DNA of 64,000 nucleotides. Source: Dyadobacter pollutisoli (GTDB lineage: Bacteria; Bacteroidota; Bacteroidia; Cytophagales; Spirosomataceae). Numbering within the stretch: position 1 is the first letter of the stretch; every line of letters begins with the position of its first letter. Below, piece after piece: positions 9,055 through 15,741 of this stretch. The stretch lies in the NCBI RefSeq assembly GCF_026625565.1, contig NZ_CP112998.1, forward strand, positions 4,962,501-5,026,500, given 5' to 3'. Made by a program: the position numbers and the translations under genes. The notes under the pieces were generated by a model that was given only the letters and a program-made list of their open reading frames with translations, did not search any database and had not been told where the DNA came from.

Positions 9055-9962
9055 TAATGTCCCGATTTGCCGTTAAAGGCCGCATTCACTGGTCTTCCAA
9101 TCCAGACTTGCGGCTGTTTCAATTTGAAGATCGCAGCGATGGTGGAAGCTGTATCAAAAGTCATAATACTTTCTTTTACTTCGTTGTTTTTGCGAATGCC
9201 GGGGCCTTTAATAATCCAGGGAATCTGCATTTCCTGCATCGTAATCGCGCCGTGCCCCTTGTTGATGCCACCGTGGTCGGCTGTAAAAATGATCACTGTT
9301 TTCTCCATGATACCAGCTTCCTCAATGCTTTTGATAATGTTACCAATGTAGGCATCTGTCCGTTCAATAGCAGCGTAATAGTCTGGCGTGGCATGCCCGG
9401 CATTGTGCCCTACGCTATCCACATCATGCAGATGGATGAAAAGGAAATTCGGCTTTTTCTCCTTGATATAAGAAGTGGCGGCATCTGTGAGTGCCTTGTC
9501 ACCATTGCAGTTTTGATCTTTGTTCACTGCTTTTTTGGGAAACAAATAACCGATCCCGTCCCATTCATAGATCACACCGATTTCACTCTTGGGTTTTCCC
9601 TTTCTTAACAAAGCATAAATGGTCGGGAACATACCATATTCGTCAAGCACGCGTGCAGGCAGATCGGGCGACTGGCTGCCCCATTTCGTATAGCCATGCA
9701 GCTCGGGGCCAGCGCCCATCACCATCGAAGCCCAGTTGGGTGCGCTGGACGACGGTAAGACAGTCCGCGCCTGTAAGCTCCACGACCCTTCCTGCATGAG
9801 CCTGCGCAGGTTGGGGACTTTGGCATTTTCAAATGCATACGCACCGAAACCATCCGAGCCGATCAGGATTACATGCTCGACTTTTCCCTGGGCAAATGCA
9901 TTTTGAAGGACAGACAAAAAAAGGTAAGGTATCAGAAAAATTAATCTAGCTAAGTGCTTCAT
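9054..9962 (-). CDS. Secreted alkaline phosphatase-superfamily phosphodiesterase
   Basis: 302 residues from the ATG at 9962; an earlier in-frame ATG (9986) would lengthen the signal peptide unnaturally. The signal ends NAFAQG. It belongs to the alkaline phosphatase superfamily, type I phosphodiesterase / nucleotide pyrophosphatase branch. Metal-binding Asp lies in LIGSDGFG, the likely nucleophile Ser in PSSSAPNWASM, and metal ligands in HLHDVDSVGHNAGH, TADHGG and KGHG. The length is short for the family, with no accessory domain. It probably cleaves phosphodiesters or phosphomonoesters in the periplasm. It heads a two-gene operon with the EamA transporter and has a copy of the 17-bp operator upstream. 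Confidence 0.82.
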   Translation of the reverse strand: MKHLARLIFLIPYLFLSVLQNAFAQGKVEHVILIGSDGFGAYAFENAKVPNLRRLMQEGSWSLQARTVLPSSSAPNWASMVMGAGPELHGYTKWGSQSPDLPARVLDEYGMFPTIYALLRKGKPKSEIGVIYEWDGIGYLFPKKAVNKDQNCNGDKALTDAATSYIKEKKPNFLFIHLHDVDSVGHNAGHATPDYYAAIERTDAYIGNIIKSIEEAGIMEKTVIIFTADHGGINKGHGAITMQEMQIPWIIKGPGIRKNNEVKESIMTFDTASTIAAIFKLKQPQVWIGRPVNAAFNGKSGH

Positions 9963-9983
9963 GCTATTGGTAGTTAATGTTAT

Positions 9984-10016
9984 CAAAATAAAAAAAGATA
10001 TTTACAAATGCTAAAC
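9984..10016 (-). promoter_or_regulatory. Operator site A and likely promoter of the phosphodiesterase gene
   Basis: The 17-bp site ATTTACAAATGCTAAAC (10000-10016) matches the locus consensus GTTTACWWATRCTAAAC at 16 of 17 positions. It lies inside a longer palindrome with arms ATTTACAA and TTGTAAAT (10000-10026). About 8 bases further on, in the direction of the phosphodiesterase gene, is TTATTTTG (9984-9991), 7 of 8 to the Bacteroidota -7 box TAnnTTTG. The same operator-to-box distance recurs at sites B and C. Confidence 0.65.
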
Positions 10017-10129
10017 AATTGTAAATAAAGGTTAAAACTCTCAATCTAATGTTGTCTGTGTAGGCTTCACCGGCACAGTATTATTTGGGCCTGTTAGCGC
10101 TTGCAGATGATTTTTATTAATCTTGTGTC

Positions 10130-10702
10130 ATGGGAGGATTTTTTATTTTAGAAGTAGGCCGCCGTATTAAACAAAAACGGCTTGACAAGCGGTTGACATT
10201 GCAGGAACTGGCCGACAAATCAGGTGTCAGCAAGGGGCTGGTTTCACAGATTGAGAATGGAAGAACGATTCCGTCACTGCCTGTAATGCTTGGGATCATA
10301 CAATCGCTCGAAATTGAGGTTAGTGAATTTTTTCAAGGACTCAGTCTATTGGAACCCACTATTCTCGTAAACAGGCGAAAAGATTATACGCCATTTGAGA
10401 AAGAAGACGCCAAGGGCTTTATGTACAGCCGGATGATGATGCGTAATCTGCCTGCCAGCACCATCGATTTTGCGCTCCTCGAGCTCACTCCTGACTCGCA
10501 CCGTGAAGAGGTAACAACGGATGCTTATGAATTCATTTATGTAATCAAAGGACAAACTGAATATAGGGTTAATGGGCAGACATTGATTTTAGAGGAAGGT
10601 GATTCCTTATTTTTCGATGGTCGTTTGCTTCATGTACCAAAAAACAAGACAGATGAAAGTTGCCTGCTGCTTGTCCTCTACTTTTTTGACCAAAACAGCT
10701 AG
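10130..10702 (+). CDS. XRE-family regulator with C-terminal cupin domain
   Basis: 190 residues. Residues 8-65 are a Cro/C1-type helix-turn-helix (RRIKQKRLDKRLTLQELADK, then GVSKGLVSQIENGRTIPSL). Residues about 105-185 are a cupin_2 barrel with YEFIYVIKGQTEYRVNGQ and LEEGDSLFFDGRLLHVPKN. XRE-cupin proteins sense a small ligand in the barrel and usually control the neighbouring catabolic genes. It is the only DNA-binding protein inside the phosphoester locus and is transcribed divergently from the phosphodiesterase gene, so it is my first candidate for the protein that binds the 17-bp operators. Its stop overlaps the stop of the convergent transporter gene in a shared CTAG. Confidence 0.88.
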   Translation: MGGFFILEVGRRIKQKRLDKRLTLQELADKSGVSKGLVSQIENGRTIPSLPVMLGIIQSLEIEVSEFFQGLSLLEPTILVNRRKDYTPFEKEDAKGFMYSRMMMRNLPASTIDFALLELTPDSHREEVTTDAYEFIYVIKGQTEYRVNGQTLILEEGDSLFFDGRLLHVPKNKTDESCLLLVLYFFDQNS

Positions 10703-11949
10703 GTACGCATTGCGATATACGTTGATTTGCTTACCGTGGAAATAGCGCCGGCGGAAACCAGGCAAATAAAAGCAATGATGAGAAAGATATGGGACGTGTT
10801 GCCGGTAATGTCGATTACTTTGCCAAGCAGCGGCTCGCCCAGGGCTGCGAAGAGATAGCCGGTCATATTCATTAGGCCAATGCCGGTTCCTGTGCGTTCG
10901 TTGCCAAGCATTTCAGGACACAACGTCCAGAAGTTTGCTTGCGGACCGTAAACGAAAAATCCGGCAAGCAACATGAAGAAAGCTTGTAAAGCCATGTTTT
11001 CAGCGGGCGAAATAAAGATGATCAGGGCAATTAACGCGCTCGACAGCATTCCAAAACGAATGGATGCAACACGGTTCCTCCCAAAAACCGTATCTGACAA
11101 ACTCCCAAATGACACGGCACCTGCTGCCATGCCAACAGGAAGCAAAAAGGTCACCCACAAATTATTTGGATTGTCTTTCCAGTTGCCACCAAGATAATGC
11201 ACAGGGACCCAGAATATGAAGCCGTATCGTGCCATGCTTTCAAAACCAAAAGCAAGCGTTACCCTTAAAAAACTAATGTTTCCCAACACGTCCTTGTAAC
11301 GCATCTGCCAGCTATCTTCCTTCATTCCAGTCCTGAGCGTCAAATTCTCGTCCGGATTCTCAAACCCAAGATCAGACGGTTTGTCTTTTGCAAAAATCAA
11401 AAACAATGTTGCTGTGATCAGCAACAGCAGGACCGGGAGCCTGAAAAGCATCCGCCACTCCATATTTTGTTTCAATATCAGAATCGAGAGCAGGTATGTC
11501 ACAACAGATGAGAGTCCTGCGGCCATGGTGTAAAAGCCAAAAGCTTTCCCCTTCTCTTCTTTTCCCCACCAGTTGGAAATGATTTTTCCTCCGGGTGCCC
11601 ATGCCATAGATTGGAAAAATCCGTTCATTGCCCAGAGCACCATGATCCAGTTCAATGACGGCGCAAAGCTGATGGCCACATTGGTACCAATGGATAAATA
11701 GGCCCCTAGCGGCATCATGATCCTTGCACTGAAACGATCGGCCAGATTGCCGTTCACGAATTGCCCGATCGCATATCCCATCAACATCGCAAAACTGATC
11801 CACCCTATGGTTGCGAAAGGAACATTAAAGTCGGTCACCATTCCCTGCGCTGCCCAACCGAAATTATGTCTGCCTGTATAAAAAAACAAGTAGCAGAACA
11901 TAGTCAGCAGTAACATCTTCCATTGCTGTTTGCGAAACGTGTCGGTCAT
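10699..11949 (-). CDS. MFS transporter of the organophosphate:phosphate antiporter type
   Basis: 416 residues, twelve predicted transmembrane helices in two halves separated by a charged loop (about 195-215, AKDKPSDLGFENPDE). FFYTGRHNFGWAAQGM in helix 1, GQFVNGNLADRF between helices 2 and 3, and WAPGGKIISNWWGKEEKGKAFG in helices 4 to 5 are typical of the GlpT/UhpT/UhpC branch, which exchanges organophosphates (glycerol-3-phosphate, hexose phosphates, phosphoglycerate) for phosphate. A phosphorylated or phosphonylated small molecule is therefore the likely cargo. It follows the alcohol dehydrogenase gene by 14 bases and is probably co-transcribed with it. Confidence 0.82.
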   Translation of the reverse strand: MTDTFRKQQWKMLLLTMFCYLFFYTGRHNFGWAAQGMVTDFNVPFATIGWISFAMLMGYAIGQFVNGNLADRFSARIMMPLGAYLSIGTNVAISFAPSLNWIMVLWAMNGFFQSMAWAPGGKIISNWWGKEEKGKAFGFYTMAAGLSSVVTYLLSILILKQNMEWRMLFRLPVLLLLITATLFLIFAKDKPSDLGFENPDENLTLRTGMKEDSWQMRYKDVLGNISFLRVTLAFGFESMARYGFIFWVPVHYLGGNWKDNPNNLWVTFLLPVGMAAGAVSFGSLSDTVFGRNRVASIRFGMLSSALIALIIFISPAENMALQAFFMLLAGFFVYGPQANFWTLCPEMLGNERTGTGIGLMNMTGYLFAALGEPLLGKVIDITGNTSHIFLIIAFICLVSAGAISTVSKSTYIAMRT

Positions 11950-11963
11950 ATTTTTTTGGTTGG

Positions 11964-13049
11964 TTAAAAACGAATGCCCACCCTGAGTGGCTTGTATTCA
12001 AGCGCATATTCGAAGGCCTGTTGTGCTTCTGCAAGCCCAAACTCTTTGCCCACAATAGTATCAAACGGAAACCGATTGTGGTTGCGTCCTATAAAATCAA
12101 CTGCGTAAGCGAAATCTTGATAATTATAGTTATGCAACCCTTTGATCGTAACCAGCTTCCTTACCACCTGTTCGGCATCGATCATCACATTGCGTGCGTG
12201 AAAAACGGCTCCGATCCAAACCGCCGTGCCTCCGACCGCAAGAGAAGCAAGCCCGGTCTCCATAGCCTCCGGTGCTCCGCTCATGTCAAAGGCAATATCA
12301 ATGTTTACAGGTCTGCCGGGCTGTATTTCAGCATTATCGGTTAAATTAGGATGTTTCAGCAGAAAAGTAGCGTCAGCGCCAAAATCCAGGGATTGTAACA
12401 GTCTGTCACCATTGATATCCGCTGTAAAAACCTCAGAAGCACCAGCGTCCTTACACATTGCTGCACAAACCACGCCCAGTAAACCCAATCCAGTGATCAT
12501 CACCCGCTTACCTTTGAGCTCTCCCGCCAGCCTTAACGCTCCCGAAACAGTAGCCATTGCACAATTGATCGTAGCGGCAACATCAAGGGGAACGCCGTCC
12601 GGAATTTTCAATATTGTCGTGTTTTTTTTCAGAACGCAGTATTCTGCCAGCCCGCCATGAAATGTGTCCAGTTTTGTAACCTGCGCATGTCCGTACTTAA
12701 ATAGGTCAGGTGCCTTTTGCGGCATTCCGCGCTGCGCCTCAACGGACTGCGGATCCGAAGAAAAAATGCTCCATGTCACCAGATCTCCGGCTCTCAGCGT
12801 GTTGCCGTCGTAGTCGTGGCCGGAGTGCCTTTTGCCGACTTCCACGATTTCGCCAACGATTTCGTGGCCCAGAATGGTAGGGGTTTCTTCGTGCCTCAGG
12901 CCGCAAAATGTGTGCAGATCACTTCCGCATATGGTGGTGTAGCGGTTTTTGACAAGAATTTCATCAGGGCCGATCGCTGGAAGCTCCCGCTCCACAAGCT
13001 CCATTTGACGTCCGGCACCATTAAAGATTAGAACATTAGCTGATTGCAT
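11964..13049 (-). CDS. Zinc-type alcohol dehydrogenase, phosphonate-catabolism-associated type
   Basis: 361 residues of the medium-chain dehydrogenase/reductase family. The catalytic zinc ligands are visible as Cys41 (TICGSDLH) and the GHE at 61-63; the nucleotide-binding loop is GLGLLGVV. The stretch MPQKAPDLFKYGH...GGLAEYCVL and INCAMATVSGAL match, from memory, the subgroup named as putative phosphonate-catabolism-associated dehydrogenase (TIGR03366). The four cysteines of the usual structural zinc lobe are absent here (WSIFSSDPQSVEAQRG). The reaction is probably NAD(P)-dependent oxidation of an alcohol derived from the imported substrate. Operator site B lies about 47 bases upstream, and the MFS transporter gene follows in the same operon. 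Confidence 0.82.
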   Translation of the reverse strand: MQSANVLIFNGAGRQMELVERELPAIGPDEILVKNRYTTICGSDLHTFCGLRHEETPTILGHEIVGEIVEVGKRHSGHDYDGNTLRAGDLVTWSIFSSDPQSVEAQRGMPQKAPDLFKYGHAQVTKLDTFHGGLAEYCVLKKNTTILKIPDGVPLDVAATINCAMATVSGALRLAGELKGKRVMITGLGLLGVVCAAMCKDAGASEVFTADINGDRLLQSLDFGADATFLLKHPNLTDNAEIQPGRPVNIDIAFDMSGAPEAMETGLASLAVGGTAVWIGAVFHARNVMIDAEQVVRKLVTIKGLHNYNYQDFAYAVDFIGRNHNRFPFDTIVGKEFGLAEAQQAFEYALEYKPLRVGIRF

Positions 13050-13077
13050 CTATATAACTGGTGAGATAATTTCAATG

Positions 13078-13112
13078 CAAAGATGCAATCAAAAAGTTTA
13101 TTTATACTAAAC
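13078..13112 (-). promoter_or_regulatory. Operator site B and likely promoter of the dehydrogenase-transporter operon
   Basis: GTTTATTTATACTAAAC at 13096-13112 (plus strand reading) fits the locus consensus with two mismatches and is framed by perfect 7-base arms AAGTTTA and TAAACTT (13094-13114). Ten bases on toward the dehydrogenase gene is CATCTTTG (13078-13085, minus strand), 7 of 8 to TAnnTTTG. Confidence 0.65.
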
Positions 13113-13198
13113 TTATGTTAAATCTACATTAAGCTTCCAATTCGCAGTAACCTGTCCATTCGTTTTAATTTGTCATAAGCTTGTCTGGCCACATTAAC

Positions 13199-14683
13199 CT
13201 ATTTCAAAAAACGCCAGGCTTCAACGACGGAATCAACGTGCTGCTCTTTGACAATTTCGTCGAATCTTTTTGCTAGATCCGGATGTTCGGCGGCAATGTC
13301 AGTGGTTTCATTACGGTCGTTCTTCAAATTGAATATCTGCCAGGCGTTTCCTGGGTTATGCTTTAAGTCCGTTTTTACACCTTTAAAATTACTCATGCGT
13401 ATGGCCAGTTGACCACCTTTTTCAGGATATTCCCAGTACAAGAAGTCGTGTTTCTTCTGCTTGCTTTTCCTGCCTAATAATTCAGGTAAAAATGAAATTC
13501 CGTCCGTTTTTGACAGCGCCTGACCGGTTAGTTCCGCCAGCGTTGCCATTAAATCATACTGAACCGAAATGTGATTGCTTACGCTGTTCGCCTTGATCCT
13601 GCCCGGCCAACGCGCAATAAATGGCTCCCGGATGCCGCCTTCATAAACATCCATTTTAAGTCCGCGAAGCCCGCCAACGCTATTAAAGTATTTCGCATTG
13701 ACCCCGCCGTTGAATGTTGCACCATTGTCGCTGCTGAACATGACAATCGTATTTTCATCCAAGCCAAGCGCTTTGAGCTTTTCCATGATAATGCCCACCT
13801 GATCGTCCAGATAGGTGATCATTGCCGCATAAGTTGACAGCGGATATTTTGTTGAGGCATATCCATTTTCACCGTAGTAAGGCTTTTCATAAAAAAGATC
13901 GATATACTTTTTCACATATTCATCAGGTGCTTGCAGCGACACGTGCGGGATGGTGTAGGGCATGTATAAAAAGAACGGCCCGCCTTTACTTTTTTCAATG
14001 AAGGCCAGCGCCTTCTCCGTCATTTTGGCAGGTGCATAGGCTTTTCCAATATAATATGCGAAATCCGCATCGGTTGCCGTCGCTGGGTCCAGCTTCTTAT
14101 GCACATTTAGCCAGGGCTGCGGCAATGTGTCCCACTTATCATTTTCCCATAAATGGGACGGGTAAAAGTTATGGGCCTGCTTTTGATCAAGGTAACCGTA
14201 ATAATAATCGAAGCCTTGCTTGAGAGGCGATCCCTCCGTATTATTCATCCCGAGTCCCCATTTCCCGGTTACTGCCGTCGAGTAACCCTTTTGTTTCAAC
14301 ATTTCGGCGATTGTAAATTCCGTTGCCGGAAGAGGCTTTTGACCACGTTCTTCTTCATCTTTGAACCCGCCAAGCTCCAAGTTGCCGCGAATCGCTGAAT
14401 GCCCGCCATGTTTGCCGGTCAATAGCATGGCACGTGCTGGTGCACAAACGGGCATGCTCGTATAATGCTGCGTGAACCGTATGCCTTCGCGCGCCATTTT
14501 ATCCAGATTAGGCGTTTTGATCTTTAATTGACCGTAACAGCCCAGCTCACCATAACCCATATCATCGGCGTATATGTAAATAATATTGGGCAACTGCGTT
14601 TTCTGAGCATGCGTAAAAGTGTGGATCATCGAAATGATCATTATGACTAAGGGTAATCGGAGCTGTTGGCTTAGTTTAAACAT
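13199..14683 (-). CDS. Sulfatase-family (formylglycine) hydrolase, secreted
   Basis: 494 residues from the ATG at 14683; an in-frame ATG at 14734 would put a second, odd hydrophobic stretch before the signal peptide and overlap operator C. The signal ends FTHAQ. The sulfatase signature CAPAR starts at Cys80, the residue converted to formylglycine in the cysteine-type class. Metal-binding DD is at 40-41 and a second acid pair is in MFSSDNGA. Length and order match arylsulfatase / N-acetylgalactosamine-6-sulfatase-like enzymes. The same catalytic core also serves phosphonate monoester and phosphodiester hydrolases, which is worth keeping in mind given the neighbours. No sulfatase-maturing enzyme gene is in the window. 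Confidence 0.88.
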   Translation of the reverse strand: MFKLSQQLRLPLVIMIISMIHTFTHAQKTQLPNIIYIYADDMGYGELGCYGQLKIKTPNLDKMAREGIRFTQHYTSMPVCAPARAMLLTGKHGGHSAIRGNLELGGFKDEEERGQKPLPATEFTIAEMLKQKGYSTAVTGKWGLGMNNTEGSPLKQGFDYYYGYLDQKQAHNFYPSHLWENDKWDTLPQPWLNVHKKLDPATATDADFAYYIGKAYAPAKMTEKALAFIEKSKGGPFFLYMPYTIPHVSLQAPDEYVKKYIDLFYEKPYYGENGYASTKYPLSTYAAMITYLDDQVGIIMEKLKALGLDENTIVMFSSDNGATFNGGVNAKYFNSVGGLRGLKMDVYEGGIREPFIARWPGRIKANSVSNHISVQYDLMATLAELTGQALSKTDGISFLPELLGRKSKQKKHDFLYWEYPEKGGQLAIRMSNFKGVKTDLKHNPGNAWQIFNLKNDRNETTDIAAEHPDLAKRFDEIVKEQHVDSVVEAWRFLK

Positions 14684-14736
14684 TGATGTAAGAATGAATG
14701 ATCCCAATAATACAAAAAAACAACATTTAAACATAT

Positions 14737-14771
14737 GTTTAATATAAGTAAACTTTTATTTTCTAAGTTTG
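14737..14771 (+). promoter_or_regulatory. Operator site C and likely promoter of the phosphonatase-like gene
   Basis: The minus-strand reading of 14737-14753 is GTTTACTTATATTAAAC, within one base of the consensus. It sits between the divergent sulfatase and HAD-hydrolase genes and could serve both. Ten bases after it, 14764-14771 is TAAGTTTG, an exact TAnnTTTG -7 box pointing toward the HAD gene, placing transcription start near 14778. Confidence 0.7.
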
Positions 14772-14813
14772 CACCACTATTCCTAAACCTTTCACATAAA
14801 ACTAATAAAGACG

Positions 14814-15506
14814 ATGATTAGAATGGTAGTTTTTGACATGGCGGGCACGACAGTCAACGAAAATAATGCAGTTTATAAAACCCTTAGAAGTGCCATCAAT
14901 GAAGCGAACTTCGATTTTTCTTTGGATGAAGTGCTTGAAGCGGGCGCTGGGAAGGAAAAGCTGCAGGCGATCCGTAGTATTCTAATGAAAAGGAATATTG
15001 AAGACGAGCAACTGGCAAGCCAGATCTTTGGGCGATTTCTTGTCCTGCTGGATGAAACCTACAGCACTCAAGAAATATATGAACAAGATAATGCTACGAA
15101 GCTATTTCATGCATTAAAAGATCGCGACGTATTGGTGGTTTTGAACACGGGATATAATCGTGCGACGGCAGAGACGCTTATCAAAAAGATCGGGTGGAAA
15201 AAAGGATCAGATTATGATTTATTGGTTACAGCCTCTGACGTTGCCAACAACCGCCCGTCACCCGACATGATCCTGAATGCAATGCAGCATTTTGGTTTTG
15301 AGGATCCTGCCGAAGTGATGAAGGTGGGCGACTCCACAGTGGACGTGATGGAGGGCAAAAACGCGGGCTGCCTGATCAATATCGGCATCACGACCGGAGC
15401 GCATACAGCCAGTCAGCTGACCGCAGCTAATCCAGAATATATTGTTCATAATCTGATAGAGCTTTTAGCTATCGTTGCAGAGGAAAATCAGGCGGAAACT
15501 GTCTAA
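14814..15506 (+). CDS. Phosphonatase-like HAD hydrolase (PhnX-like)
   Basis: 230 residues of the haloacid dehalogenase superfamily. Motif I is VVFDMAGTT with nucleophile Asp8; DMAGTTV with Ala-Gly-Thr-Thr is the hallmark of phosphonoacetaldehyde hydrolase and its relatives. Motif II is the Asn-Thr of VVLNTGYN, and motif IV is KVGDSTVDVMEGKNAG. The cap has GAGKEKL, where Lys47 falls where PhnX has its Schiff-base lysine (my alignment by eye). It best fits the PhnX-like subgroup (TIGR03351, from memory), often found beside the dehydrogenase type seen two genes away. The likely reaction is cleavage of a carbon-phosphorus bond or a phosphate ester in the cytoplasm. A terminator follows. Confidence 0.82.
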   Translation: MIRMVVFDMAGTTVNENNAVYKTLRSAINEANFDFSLDEVLEAGAGKEKLQAIRSILMKRNIEDEQLASQIFGRFLVLLDETYSTQEIYEQDNATKLFHALKDRDVLVVLNTGYNRATAETLIKKIGWKKGSDYDLLVTASDVANNRPSPDMILNAMQHFGFEDPAEVMKVGDSTVDVMEGKNAGCLINIGITTGAHTASQLTAANPEYIVHNLIELLAIVAEENQAETV

Positions 15507-15567
15507 AGTCAAAATTGGTATGAGCTTCAAAGCCTTACCGACCGTATGCGCATTGTATTGTAAGTGA

Positions 15568-15597
15568 AATAGCGGCCTGGTGCCGCTATTGTTGTTT
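15568..15597 (+). terminator. Rho-independent terminator of the phosphonatase-like gene
   Basis: Perfect 9-base stem AATAGCGGC / GCCGCTATT (15568-15590) with a 5-base loop, followed by GTTGTTTTTA on the plus strand. It separates the HAD gene from the following SusC promoter region. Confidence 0.8.
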
Positions 15598-15616
15598 TTA
15601 GTCACTAGTAAATAAT

Positions 15617-15709
15617 GTTTAGCATTAGTTAACAAATATTTAATATTACTCTTCATTGTATTTGTAAACTAATTACCTAATATTGAACAAAAGTTTACAA
15701 ATACTAAAA
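15617..15709 (+). promoter_or_regulatory. Operator sites E and D upstream of the first SusC gene
   Basis: Two further copies of the locus operator. Site E (15617-15633) reads GTTAACTAATGCTAAAC on the minus strand; site D (15693-15709) reads GTTTACAAATACTAAAA on the plus strand. Each differs from GTTTACWWATRCTAAAC at one base. Their centres are 76 bases apart, about seven helical turns, and a TATTTG-containing stretch (15656-15664) lies between them, so looping over the promoter is possible. Confidence 0.65.
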
Positions 15710-15741
15710 TTTCCTTTCCTGAAACTTAACCTATCAATCTC

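Noticed and set aside
8985..9608. 207-codon plus-strand frame opposite the phosphodiesterase
   Set aside because: The minus strand carries all alkaline-phosphatase-fold metal motifs; the plus frame has none.
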